Part shown: positions 11,881-22,600 of the stretch, in pieces
Numbering within the stretch: position 1 is the stretch's first letter
Layout: the number at the start of each line of letters is the position of its first letter
Source: Geosiphon pyriformis
Taxonomy: Eukaryota > Glomeromycota > Glomeromycetes > Archaeosporales > Geosiphonaceae
Direction: 5' to 3'
Assembly (NCBI GenBank): GCA_016748015.1
Contig: JAAOMT010000200.1
Span: forward strand, 618,984 to 682,983
DNA length: 64,000 bases
Translations under genes and position numbers: made by a program
The notes under the pieces: model-generated
Told to the model about the DNA's origin: nothing
Seen by the model: the letters and a program-made list of their open reading frames with translations, nothing else
Databases searched by the model: none

Positions 11881-12871
11881 GAATCACCATTTTTACTTAG
11901 CAATACAGCAGCTAATGAACAAAAGACTATTACTGCCATGTATACTGAAGCTACAGTAGAGGGAAAACCCATCCAATTAATTCTAGACAGTAGATCTACT
12001 GAAAGTATTATTACCTACCAATTAATGCAACAACTTTAAAGAACTGTTGACAGACTAGACCAGACTGTAATTGTTATAGCTGATGGCATGAGAAAAACCC
12101 CAGTAAGAGAAATTGATAACTTTCCATTCACCATTGATGGAATTACCATTCTAGTCAAAGTCCTAGTTATGAATACACCCCAATACCAAGCTCTTGTTGA
12201 AAATGATTAGCTTCTTAAAGCCAATACAAACTTAGACTGGAAAACTCAGGAACTCAAAATATCATATCAAGAACAATACACTATAGTACCTACAACCTGT
12301 GATACTTTCAACAAATGGTCAGAAAAAGCCCCAGTGTTTGAATTTAAGAAAGAAAAGGAAATACCACTTACTGAAATCTACATGGCTCTTAAATCAACAT
12401 CCAATTGGGTTGAAGAAACAGAACAGAAAATTTTTGAAGAATCAAGAGGATAGAAGAAAGTTAGATATTCCACACTGGAATTATGAAAAGAACCACCATA
12501 TATTCTACTAAAATGCAAAAATTGCAAGAAGAAGCTTTTATTTATGAGAGCTTGTATATCTCCAAAAGAGGAATATAAAACCCATATTTGCTACTTTTGC
12601 AAGCATGTCATAGAGAACAATTTAGATCCCCCAAAAAAAGTGGAAAATAGAACAACACCTCATGTCTTATATGTAAAAATATACTACCAGAAAAATGCAA
12701 CTAGATTAATATTGCAATAAAAGGAAGAGTATGTGACTAAATCTGCCAATATGCCCTATCAATTTCGAAAAAAGTGAAAAGAGAAATCCTATTTAATGCA
12801 GCATATAACAGTGCTCTTAATAAACTGTATCATTATTCTCATAATGCTGAAATAATTTTTGACTTAATAGA
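11881..12871 (+). pseudogene. Protease and cysteine-rich region of GA copy 1
   Basis: The aspartic protease follows gag in the same frame. LILDSRSTESIITYQLM (about 11975-12030) is at the DSG/DTG active-site position, with Gly changed. VIVIADG (about 12070) and FTIDGITILVKVLVM (about 12125) fit the flap and second strand. After it comes a region not usual in Gypsy pol: CKNC (about 12514), CISPKEEYKTHICYFC, then, one frame over after a run of seven A (about 12637-12643), CLICKNILPEKC and VCDQICQYA-type cysteines to about 12760. The CxxC pairs suggest one or two zinc-binding modules. The A-run may be a frameshift site or a simple indel. Confidence 0.65.
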
Positions 12872-13648
12872 GCCACCCAAGAAGATATTTGCCAAATAAA
12901 AGAAGCCGAATACATTGAATATATCATGGAATTAGCCGAATTTGATTATGAAGATGAAGTAGAAACCTACCACCAAATTGCAAATCATACATATCCAACC
13001 AAAGAAGCTCAAATTCAACAATTAGAGCAAATAAACATTCAATTATGTGAAGAATGTGTTTTGCCTTGTGATGACCAATGGTGTTTAGAATGCTATGTTT
13101 TTAACATTCTCCTGCCAGATGAGAATGATGAAAATGAAATCGAATTTGGAGTATTTAAACTGGTAAAAAAACTACCAACCATTCCTATCTATCTTTTTGA
13201 AAATCAACTACCTTCACAACTTAAATATTTTGACAACCATGGCCAAGGAATCAGACCAGAAAAAGCACACGAAATTGATGTTGGATATGATCTAAGATAT
13301 CCAGGAAAAGATACTTTGGTTCTCCCACCAAAGTCCTTGACAAAAATCAACCTTAAAATTGCTCTTGAAATTCCACCTAGAGCAATGGTTCAGATTGCAT
13401 CCAGATCATTATTGACAAGCAAAAAAATCAATGTTAGAAGAGGAGTCATAGATACAGAATATACTAAAGACATTACCATCATGCTACAGAATGAAACAGA
13501 CAAACCATTTAGGATTGAACATGCTGAAAAAATTGCCCAAGCAATTTACCTATCCTTAATCAACATTTTGGGTCTACAATCAGTTAACAACAGAGAACAA
13601 TTGGGAAAAAGTAAAAGAGGAATGCAAGGTTTTGGTTTAACTAAATGA
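12872..13648 (+). CDS. dUTPase domain of GA pol polyprotein
   Basis: This is an open stretch, probably an internal polyprotein segment rather than a separate protein, so its first ATG (12926) need not be a start. A LCEEC...QWCLEC cysteine motif (about 13050) precedes the trimeric dUTPase fold. The motifs are HEIDVGYDL (1), MVQIASRSLLTSKKI (2), RRGVIDTEYTKDI (3), FRIEHAEKIAQ (4) and SKRGMQGFG (5). The Asp and Tyr of GVIDTEY are kept, while motif 4 has HAEKIAQ instead of the usual GDRIAQ. The family hydrolyses dUTP to dUMP and PPi, which would keep uracil out of element cDNA. The frame runs on after TGA at 13646 (expected Trp) into VPVNIAFKAQ. Catalytic activity is uncertain. Confidence 0.85.
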   Translation, partial: ATQEDICQIKEAEYIEYIMELAEFDYEDEVETYHQIANHTYPTKEAQIQQLEQINIQLCEECVLPCDDQWCLECYVFNILLPDENDENEIEFGVFKLVKKLPTIPIYLFENQLPSQLKYFDNHGQGIRPEKAHEIDVGYDLRYPGKDTLVLPPKSLTKINLKIALEIPPRAMVQIASRSLLTSKKINVRRGVIDTEYTKDITIMLQNETDKPFRIEHAEKIAQAIYLSLINILGLQSVNNREQLGKSKRGMQGFGLTK

Positions 13649-15493
13649 TTTACAGTGCCAGTAAACATAGCTTTCAAAGCACAGAATAAATCTCACCAGA
13701 TTCTTCAACTTCCCCAACCAATTACTATTTCACCTTTTGGTAAACATTACGAAATTTACACTTGCTCAAAACCTACCACTACCCAACAAATTTTTGAATT
13801 CAATGAACAAATCTGTTTAAAGCATGAAATATCAATTCCAAATGTTTATATTCCCAAAGGAATGAAAAAATTTTGAGTTATATTTTACAACCCCAATAAT
13901 TACTCCATTGTCTTATTGAACAAATTAGAGATTGGAATCATATACAGTAACATCTTTCAAGATAAAAACCCTCAAATTGTTTCTAATTTCATCGAAATTA
14001 TAAGATATACACTACTTCCAAACCCAAACATTATCTCTACTACTGAAAACTACCACCTTTTAAAAGAAAAACTCTCTTGAATCAACATGGATTCCTTGGA
14101 ATCTCAACAACAAAGACAATTGAAACAGCTAATAACTGAATTTGCAGATATATTTGCAAAAGACAACAATAACCTTAGAAAAACTGATATTGTTCAATAT
14201 TAGATCCACACAGAAGATGTTCCATTAAAATGACAACAAGCCTATCAAGTTCTATTTGCTAGCCACCAATTTATTAGAGAAAAGATTCAAAAAATGCTTA
14301 ATAACGGATTGATATAACCATCAAGAAGTTCTTGAGCCTTACCAGTAGTTTTTATTAAAAAGAAAAACGGAAAAATCAGATTCTGTGTAGATTATTGTCA
14401 GCTTAATAGCATGACAATTGGAGATGCCTATCCTTTTCCAAGAATTGATGATATGCTGAATGTCTTAAGAAAAACCAAGTTCTTTTCAATTTTAGACTTG
14501 GAAAGTGAATACTGATAAGTCGAAATAGACCCAAAAAATCGACCCAAAACAGCATTTACCACTTAAGAAGGAAACTATAAGTTCAATGTTATGCCTTTTA
14601 AACTCTGCAATACACCAGCAATATTTTAGTGACTCATGGATATTGTATATGAATGATTTTTATGACAATCAATAGTTGTCTATCTTGATAACACTGATAT
14701 GTACTTACCAAGCTTTGAAGCCCATCTTATCCACTTGTGAAAAGTTTTTCAATGGCTACAAAAAGCAAAATTAAAGTTAAATATTGAGAAATGTCACTTT
14801 GGAAAAACAAGTTTGATCTTTCTTGGACACATAGTTAGTAAAAATGGAGTCAAACCAAATTCAGGAACAATCAGTGCTGTCAAAAACTTTTAAACTCCCA
14901 AAAATACCACAGAACTACAAAAATTTGTAGGATTGGTCTCTTACTATTAAAAATTCATAAAAGAATTTTCAGAAATTGCTAAACCACTTAATTATCTTAC
15001 CAACAAAAACATGCCATATTAATAGACTGAAGAACAACAGAAAGCCTTTGAAACTCTCAAAACAAAATTAACAACAGCCCCAGTTCTTGCTTATTCAAAC
15101 TTCAACAAATGGTTTTAACTAGCCACTGATGCTTCACACATAGCTTTTGGTGCCATCTTATCACAATTAGATGAAAATGGCTAAGAACAAGTTATTGTCT
15201 ATGTCAGTAGAACACTCAAGCCAACAGAATTCAAATATGACTTAACTGAATTAGAAGCTGTTGCAGTTATTTGGGCTTTCAAACACTTTCAACAATACTT
15301 GAAAAATAGAAAAAAATTTGATATCATAATTGACAACATTAGTCTCAAATGGCTTAATAAAAAGAAAACAGAGCAAAGTGCCAAACAATCTTGATGGAAT
15401 AACTTTCTAGCAGACTACAAATATATTGTACATTACAAACCAGAAAAACTACACACCAATATTGATAGCCTCTCAAGAATAAGACAAGATTAA
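13649..15493 (+). pseudogene. RT and RNase H of GA copy 1
   Basis: The frame continues from the dUTPase. A linker (13655-14090) leads to RT with PVVFIKKKNGKIRFCVDY (about 14345-14395), LNSMTIGDAYPFPRIDD, FSILDLESEY then TGA TAA where WQ is expected, MPFKLCNTPAIF (14591) and VVYLDN at 14681-14692, where Y-x-D-D is usual (second Asp is Asn). FLGHIVSKNGVKPN (about 14820) is the thumb. RNase H follows with LATDASHIAFGAIL (about 15121), TELEAVAVIWAFKHFQQYL and KPEKLHTNIDSLSR at the end. The stops are mostly TGA or TAA at Trp or Gln positions. The altered YLDN and the stops make the RT dead. Confidence 0.88.
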
Positions 15494-15589
15494 CACTAAC
15501 AACAATCCCATTACAACTTACCAACTTACCAACCAAAACAACAAATGGATTTCAGAAATTACAACAACATCAAAAATTACTTGGAAACT

Positions 15590-16926
15590 CTTACCATGCC
15601 AGAAGATTGGTTTCCAAGTGAAAAACATTGTTTACAATACCAGTCAAAACAATATTTCATACACTACAACAAAATTATTATAAAAATCACAGAAACCCAA
15701 ACCAACTACTCAGATTAATACAAGAACATAAAAAAAAAACAATCTTATACAACATGCACACAAATTTTTTTTCAGTAAACTTGGAAAAAGATGGAACAAT
15801 TCAAAAAACTCTTGAAAATTACTTTTGGTCTCACATGCAAAAAGACATTTGACAATATGTAGAATCCTGTAATAGTTGTCAAAAAAGAGAAAAAACTCAC
15901 CCCACAGAACCTTTAAATCCAATCAAAGTTGAACAACCTTTTGACAGAGTTGGAATTGATTTAGTTGGACCATTACCTATTACAACTTAAGGAAATTGTT
16001 ATATTGCAGTTGTAGTAGATTATCTCACCAAATGACCTAAAGCTAGAGCCATTCAAAGAGCAGATGCAAAATCAGTAGCAAATTTCATCTATGAAGACAT
16101 TATTTGTAAACATAGATGCCCAATTGAACTTTTATTTGATCAAAAAACACATTTTGTAAACAACCTAATACAAAAAATTTGTGAATGGTTCAATATCAAA
16201 AGACCTCTCTCATTACCTTATCATCCCCAAACAAATAGACTTGTAGAACGTTTTAACAGAACATTATGTGAATCATTAGCCAAAGTCTCAACTGATTTTG
16301 AGCAGGAATGGGATATCTTTATTCCATCAGTGTTATTAGCATACAGAACACTAAAACAAGATACTATAAAATACACACTATTTAATTTGACTTATGGAAG
16401 GACAACAACATTACCAATTAATTTTACAGTAAAAACATATCCTGTGCAACCAATTAATGAAGAAAACTTTTAAGAAACACTCCAAAGAAGGGCCTATACA
16501 TTTCTTAGTATACTAAAAAAAAAGACAGATAGCAGCAACTCATATTAAACACTTTTAAGCTCAACAAAAAAAAAGACATAACAACAAATTATCACCCATT
16601 ACCAACAAATTTAAAGTCGAAAATATAGTTTTTTTACACAGAACAAAGGCTGAAAAACAATGAAATGAAAAATTTGAAAACAAATAGAATGGACCATTTT
16701 ATATTCACGAAATTCTAGACAATGGATTATACAAGTTAAGACTTGATAACAAAATACTAGCAAAAGTTGCACATGGAGATCAATTGAAACACTATCACTT
16801 CAGAAACAATCTTGAACCATTAATTCCACAAATTAGTATATATTCTCTTTTAATTAATCCTGAAGATATTCCCCGAAATTTAGAACTAATAATTATAATA
16901 GAACAACAACCAAACTTGAACACTTA
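15590..16926 (+). pseudogene. Integrase and GPY/F module of GA copy 1
   Basis: The HHCC zinc motif ends with ESCNSCQKR (about 15865-15885). The core has Asp in RVGIDLVGPL (15958-15960), Asp in ELLFDQKTHF (16138-16140) and Glu in RLVERFNRTL (16246-16248). The last two are separated by exactly 35 residues, the D,D35E spacing of retroviral-type integrases. DIFIPSVLLAYRTLKQDT follows. Near 16620-16815 HRTKAEKQ...NGPFYIHEILDNGLYKLR is a GPY/F module. No chromodomain is visible after it. The protein would join element cDNA to the chromosome. Stops at Trp (YLTK-TGA-PKARA) and Gln positions inactivate it. Confidence 0.88.
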
Positions 16927-17132
16927 ATTTAACATTTTCACAAACCCCTTTAAAATACACAAAACATAAATCAAAAATAGTAAATAATTAGAAGAAGCAT
17001 TCAAACCCAAAAACAAATAAAAACCTTATACCCAAAAATAATTTTCTTTATTCTTTTTCAAATTTTGTTTATTAATTAGTCATTTTTATCATGATTATTT
17101 CTCGAAATATCTAACAAATATCCCAAAAATTA

Positions 17133-17798
17133 ATGTTAGCCTTGAAAACACTTCTTGACTTATCTATAACGATTAATAGAAGTCAAATTAATTACATTCA
17201 GAAAGAAATCACAGCTCCAATAGTAAATAATTCTCAGAACTATCACCCCTATAGAAAAAAAGCAAAAAGTTACTCTGAAAATAAGTTACCAGAACTGTTG
17301 AAGCAAGCACTAAAAGAAAACCTTTTAATTGCCTCTATTGACATTCCACCAAATGCCACAATATAACAAAAACTTTTACTATTCTTTAATGAACAGAACA
17401 ATAAATATACTCTTATATATAGATATTTTCATATTGGAAAAACACTTTATGAATGAAAACTGGAACTTGAAGCAACCAACATTACTTCTGAGACTATACA
17501 AAAACAAATTCACAATGAATTTAAAACAGCAGCTGGACCAACAAACACTTGCTACAAATTTAGAGCAGCTTTTAGACTCTATGATTTGTTCAATACTTGT
17601 GAAAATGTTCTACAAAATCCAATACTACAACCAATAAAAGTTCAATACATTGGCAAACTCACAGAACTGAAATTTCAACAATTTTCAGACCAGATTACTT
17701 CAATTATCTTGGACTACTATCTTAATATCACAGATAGTGCTTGGACTTTGATGGAGCTCAGTCTTGAGGAGGAGATTATGTTACCAGTAGAATTTTAG
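17133..17798 (+). pseudogene. Extra ORF downstream of integrase in GA
   Basis: A single frame of about 220 codons with two in-frame stops, TAA at 17364 and TGA at about 17448, runs past the polypurine tract and ends 20 bases inside the 3' LTR. Readable pieces are KAKSYSENKLPELLKQALKE, ITSETIQKQIHNEFKTAAGP, YKFRAAFRLYDLFNTCENVL and FQQFSDQITSIILDYYLNI. I see no signal peptide, no membrane segment and no zinc motif, so it does not look like an envelope gene. The last part is also preserved in the truncated copy at 51244-51400. Function unknown. The ATG at 17133 is only the first in frame. Confidence 0.55.
17766..17778 (+). other. Polypurine tract of GA copy 1
   Basis: gaggaggagatta lies directly before the 3' LTR and is the expected plus-strand primer site. 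The same sequence precedes the LTR of the truncated copy (51388-51400). Confidence 0.75.
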
Positions 17799-17981
17799 CT
17801 ATTAATTAGCAAGAAATTACCCTCATAATTTCTATTATTAATTAGCATATATTAGTATTATTTCGAATATTACTTATTATTTAATCAAATTATCAAATAT
17901 CATTACTCAATGTTACTCATAGAAATATAGGAAATATATTAATATGATTATTAGCTAATCAGAAGTAGGCATAGTAAATAT

Positions 17982-18137
17982 GGAATTCCAGGATTCCTCT
18001 CAAAAATTGCAGGATTCCAGGAATTTCAGGATTCCTTAACAAAGAATTGCAGGATTCCAGAATTCCAGGATTCCTCTCAAAGGAATTGCAGGATTCCAGG
18101 AATTCCAGGATTCCTGTTGTAAAGAATTGAGGAATTG
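17982..18137. repeat. Degenerate tandem block of ggattcc words inside solo LTR
   Basis: About four variable units of roughly 30-45 bp of the form aattgcaggattccaggaat followed by tccaggattcctctcaaa. Each unit contains short palindromes (ggaattcc, ggattcc/ggaatcc). The decayed counterpart is at about 5815-5900. Confidence 0.7.
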
Positions 18138-18266
18138 GGGAATCTCAAATATGTATATATAGCAGTAGTGGTAGAAACAGAAAAGACAGAATTGATATCA
18201 CAGAATCCTTAGCCTAAAAACAAAATCATCAAATAAATAATTATTTCATATCTCAATCCACTCTCC

Positions 18267-18340
18267 ACTATCAACACTTCATGTTGATAGTAATTGATAT
18301 TTAACCATGCTGGAACAATAGCTCTTGATCACAGCTATTG
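18267..18340 (+). promoter_or_regulatory. Two conserved hairpins in G1-type LTR
   Basis: Hairpin 1: actatcaac (18267-18275) pairs with gttgatagt (18283-18291) around a 7-base loop. Hairpin 2: caatagct (18316-18323) pairs with agctattg (18333-18340) around a 9-base loop. Both are present in the G1 3' LTR (6119-6147 and 6170-6194). There the first stem has changed on both sides and still pairs. They lie downstream of the TATA-like run, so they would be in the transcript. Role unknown. Confidence 0.6.
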
Positions 18341-19632
18341 ACAAAGATACTAATGTACCAAATTGCCTTGGCTTGTTTTCTCTATTTTCTTTATTTTTTA
18401 ATTTTCTTTATTTTATTTTCTTTCGTTTTTGATTTTGTTGTTGTATACTAATTGATTAAAAGATTAAGCACTGAGTTATTGATGTCAAGGATAGCCTGGT
18501 AAAAGACTCAGAAATAAGAGTAGGATTTTATATATTATCGGATAGCTTACTAGAAGGGCACAACTGCCAGACTAAATCCGGCCACCATGCTAAGAAAAAA
18601 ATTGGGAAAACTCTTGGAAAAATACATCTACTATCAACACTATTGAATCTCAGTCCATTATACAAAAGACTCCATCAAAACCTTCAGATACAACACTTGC
18701 AGAACCTCATCCACGGAAGTAGCTTTTTGAGCACCAAGTTACGGGTTTGTTATTTAATTCAACAGCAGAAATAATCACTTGTAACATCAATCAATAATTC
18801 GATTTATACCATAAAAATTAAGATAATCAAATTACACAATATTTTGAACCATTTAACATAGTCAAAATTCGTCGAAATTAATGAAAATTGGCCGAAATAA
18901 TCAATAGTTCAGTGAAATAATTTGTAGTTTGCCGAAATGTATCTTTAATTCACCCAAATTATAGCAAAAAGAAAAATGCAAGTTCAAAGACTAGTATTAC
19001 AACAAGTTGTATAAAAGAAGAGCTTCTCTCTTCAAGAAAATGTATTTTTTTCTAGTATCTTCCCATATTTTACCATAGCATCTTCCTTTAGATATCTTAA
19101 TTAAAACAAATCACTTTTTACAAAATCAAATAAAAATTAAATATTTGAAAACCAAATTCTTAAATTATTACATTTGAAATTTTCTTAACACAACTAACGT
19201 TTTGAAATTGATTAGCTATCAATTTCAATAAACTGTTAATAACTTCAGACCTAGATAGAAAACATTTCCATTGACAAAATTTTATTTCTTTTACATCTCT
19301 TTTATTTTTCTTTATTTTCTTATTACAATCATTAAAGTAGTCTACAAACAAGATTCCTGTAAAAGAGTTGACTTTTACAGCAAAATAATTACATATTTTA
19401 GTAAGCTTTCAGACAAGCAATTCCTGGAAAAGAGTTGACATTTACTACAATATAACTACACAAAGTAACTGGCATAAAATTGGCCATTCCACTTATAAGC
19501 CTAGCAGTTCAAATTATAGGAGATAATTTGAAATTCAGTTATTGGAGGTTCAATTACTTCTAAAAAACATGAATTTACAACAAACAGACATTAACAACAT
19601 TCAAAAAAAAAGACCAAATACCTTCAGTAATA

Positions 19633-22600
19633 CCATCTGGTAAAATCAGCCCATTTTTTTTCCATAAAGACACAATACTTAGTCTGAACTAACCAAATTT
19701 CATCCTTAAAAATAAGGCAAAAGGTTCGCACAAATTCAATGACTTTTAGACATACCACTTTGAAGTCACCAAAAATTGATACTGCCTTCTAGAGCCAATT
19801 TGCAAAGACAAAACCCTTACAAATGGCCATATACACATTAACAATAGAAGCACAAGATAATATTAGCTAAGACACACAAGAAAATAAATGAGAAAGACCA
19901 GAAAGTGCTCTCCAAGAAACCACATAAGCATTCAACAACTGGCTATGAGCAGACTTGTCAGCCATACAAGAAAAAACATGATCCAATACTTCAACATCCT
20001 CACAATATAAATATGTCACACCAGGATAGCATTTGTTGTAAAAACACTTTCATACAGCAATAGAGAGTCGATAGTACAGAGCTTTCATAAAATAAGTATG
20101 GACACCAGTAGAGGGTCTACTAGTAGAATCAGCAGCCATGTGTAAGTCCAGATACCACACCAAAGATAAACTAAATCAATCAACATCTGAAAGCAAACTA
20201 TTTACCAGAAACCTAGAACCAGAACCAGCCTTCCAACAAGCATGATGCATGGACCAAAAAATATCATGAAAAAAGTGTCTTAAGCTACCAAAAACAACCT
20301 TATTTCCAGCCAGTATATAATATTCTTTTAATTGGAGTGGGAGGTGCCATTTAGAAAGAGAAGTAGTATCAGCAAGTATGTCTGCACATTTGTTTCCCAA
20401 CACATCTAAATGACCCTTAACCTTATGCCAACTAACTCTTAAACTCTTATTACAAATAATGCCCACAATGTGCTGGCATTCTACTCAATACTGGTTATGA
20501 AAATCTGGATATATCAAATTCAACTCTGACTTGCATGCATCCAGAACAGCTTGAATGTTTATAAACAACCAAACTAAACTGAGAGAAGAAACACACTCAA
20601 AAACCAGTACTATAGCTTGTAACTCAGCCAAAGTAGAGAACATCAAACCAGAAACACTAACATCCAGATCCAAGTCAATGTTTTCAAAAAAGACAACCAT
20701 GCCAGCTTTTTTGTTAACTATATCCATGTTCTTTAAAGAACTATCTGTATAGACTGACAAAGTATCAAAACTGATACAAGATAGTTGACTAAAAATAGAC
20801 TTAAACTCACAAGACACAAGGACATTTGAAGATTCAAAACCACCCAAAACTAAAAGACTATCAGAGGAAAAATTTGCATCATTGAGAAAAATAACAGATA
20901 ACTTGAACCAGTCAGGAACAAGACCATGAGGATCAAGTCTTTTCTATCATTTAAAAGTATTTCAACTGAAGACTACACTATGACGATCACAAAGCTGGTT
21001 CATAAAAGCAATATTGTATCACTGGAAAAAAAGAAAAATTTTAAAAAACTTAGACTTACCAAAGACAGTTGACATAGGCATGTCATCCTGAAGATGAAAA
21101 AAGCTATTCAAAGACTCACTCAAGGACAAATTGCACTTAAAAAACACACATACTACATTTGTCAAAAATTTATTAGAAGAACTGACCCCCATGCAAACTG
21201 GAAAACACAAAAGATGGAGTGGATACCAACTTAAAACTTGCAAGTCATGAGACCTGTAAGAGAATAAACACCATAAAATCCCACCAGAATTTGCAAAGAT
21301 CACAAAAGAAGCCAAATTTTTTTCAGATTGAATCTGCTCAAAAGTTTTTAGATTGTAAAAAGAAAAGTGGTAAATCACATCACCAGGAAAATCACAAGGC
21401 AGACAAGTCTTTGATTTCAAATTTCTGTAAATCAAAGCATCTCATTTATTGCACATATTAATAGGAATAAAGCTGAATTATGTTCTGTAACTAATGATAG
21501 GATAAAGCATGGCTAATACCAAATACAAAAACTGCTTGTTTGAGATAGCCTTTTTCAAAATGAGATTGGCAAAAAACCAAACATCAAAATGTGTCTTAGC
21601 CAAGCTAGGCTTCAAAAATTCATCAGTAGACAAATAAATACCAAGATAGTGATGAGATTTGCCCCTTTTGGCAATAGAAATAGATAACTTACTAATCAAC
21701 AGAGAAGAACATTCAACACTGCAGTTGATAAAAATAGCTATTGTTTTGTCATTATTTATTAAGATGTTATTAATACAGAAAAAATTACTGGCAATATTCA
21801 GAATATATTGAGTAGCCCTTAAATTGCAGCCAATCCAAATAGTGTCATCTACAAATGCACCAGCAGTGAGAAAAAAAGTCAGCCCAGCTTAAGTTTCAGT
21901 ATGACTTGTCTTGGAGATGAAGTGAGAAATTAACCTATATCCATATAAGCTCTCTTGTCTCTTGACTTCACACAACAAAAAATCATAGAATATATGCCAA
22001 AAAAGAGGTGAGAACACCTCCTCTTGATCCAAACCATCATGTATTGAATATTTATTTGTCAAACCAAAGTCAGTCATAACCCTGTTAATGTGACTACTAT
22101 GAATACTGCCAAAAAATCGAATAAATTTGTTGTATATTTTTATCTTAACCAGACTTTTTTTAAGATGCTTTCATCTAACAGAATCATATGCCTTCTACAT
22201 ATCTAGCAAAACTAACCATAACTCATGGTTCTTCTTTAATGCATCTTTAATCACTGACTCAACTGCAAAGATAGGAAACTGTGTAGTTGTATTCTTTAAA
22301 ATCAAAAAATTGTCTCCACAGAGAACATTATGCATGCTGCATGCCAATAAAATTCTATCAGAGAGAACCTTAGAAAAAATTTTACATGCAGTTTTAATTA
22401 AAACAATAGAATGGGTATTCATTAAAAGACCCTTTCATTCATATGATTTGGGAATCATTAAAATCCAAGCCTCTCTTCAAGAACTAGACACCAATTTACT
22501 AACTAAACAAAAATTCAAAAGCTTTAGAAATATATCCAAAATCATCTTGTCACAATGTTTCCAAAGTTCATTAAAAATACCAGTAAGTCTAGCAGCTTTG

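Larger units (their letters stand above)
17911..18786. mobile_element. Solo LTR of G1 family in GA 3' LTR (TSD tcaa)
   Basis: 876 bp from TGTTACT to TGTAACA, flanked by tcaa on both sides (17907-17910, 18787-18790). The 5' LTR at 7441 shows the intact target ttactcaatcaat. It aligns end to end with the G1 3' LTR (5736-6599) but is far less AT-rich, so it is a better view of that family. No internal element sequence is present, so it arose by LTR-LTR recombination. It has a repeat block, two hairpins and a TATA-like atgtatatatag at about 18150. Confidence 0.9.
7441..19632 (+). mobile_element. Ty3/Gypsy LTR retrotransposon GA copy 1, with dUTPase
   Basis: A near-complete element with 5' LTR 7441-8419, primer site, gag, protease, cysteine-rich region, dUTPase, RT, RNase H, integrase, extra ORF, polypurine tract and 3' LTR 17779-19632. 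The left flank ends ccac (7437-7440) and the right flank begins ccat (19633-19636), a 4-bp target duplication with one transition. The sequence outside resumes LINE A exactly. Two later insertions sit inside it (9403-10822 in gag, 17911-18786 in the 3' LTR). Removing both leaves about 9.9 kb. Multiple in-frame stops make it inactive. Confidence 0.92.
17779..19632 (+). repeat. 3' LTR of GA copy 1, split by a solo LTR
   Basis: LTR sequence occupies 17779-17910 and 18787-19632, about 974 bp after removing the insertion and one duplication copy. It ends cttcagtaata, where the expected terminal CA has become TA. The TATA-like TATAAAAG is at 19010-19017. Confidence 0.9.

Noticed and set aside
8465-16500. 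TGA read as Trp (alternative genetic code) in the Gypsy and LINE frames
   Set aside because: TGA at Trp sites is common, but TAA and TAG at Gln sites are as well, and PEX5 and the LYAR-like gene end and read normally with the standard code. Decay explains both.
17133-17798. Envelope gene in the GA element
   Set aside because: No signal peptide, transmembrane stretch or glycosylation pattern, so only called as an unknown extra ORF.
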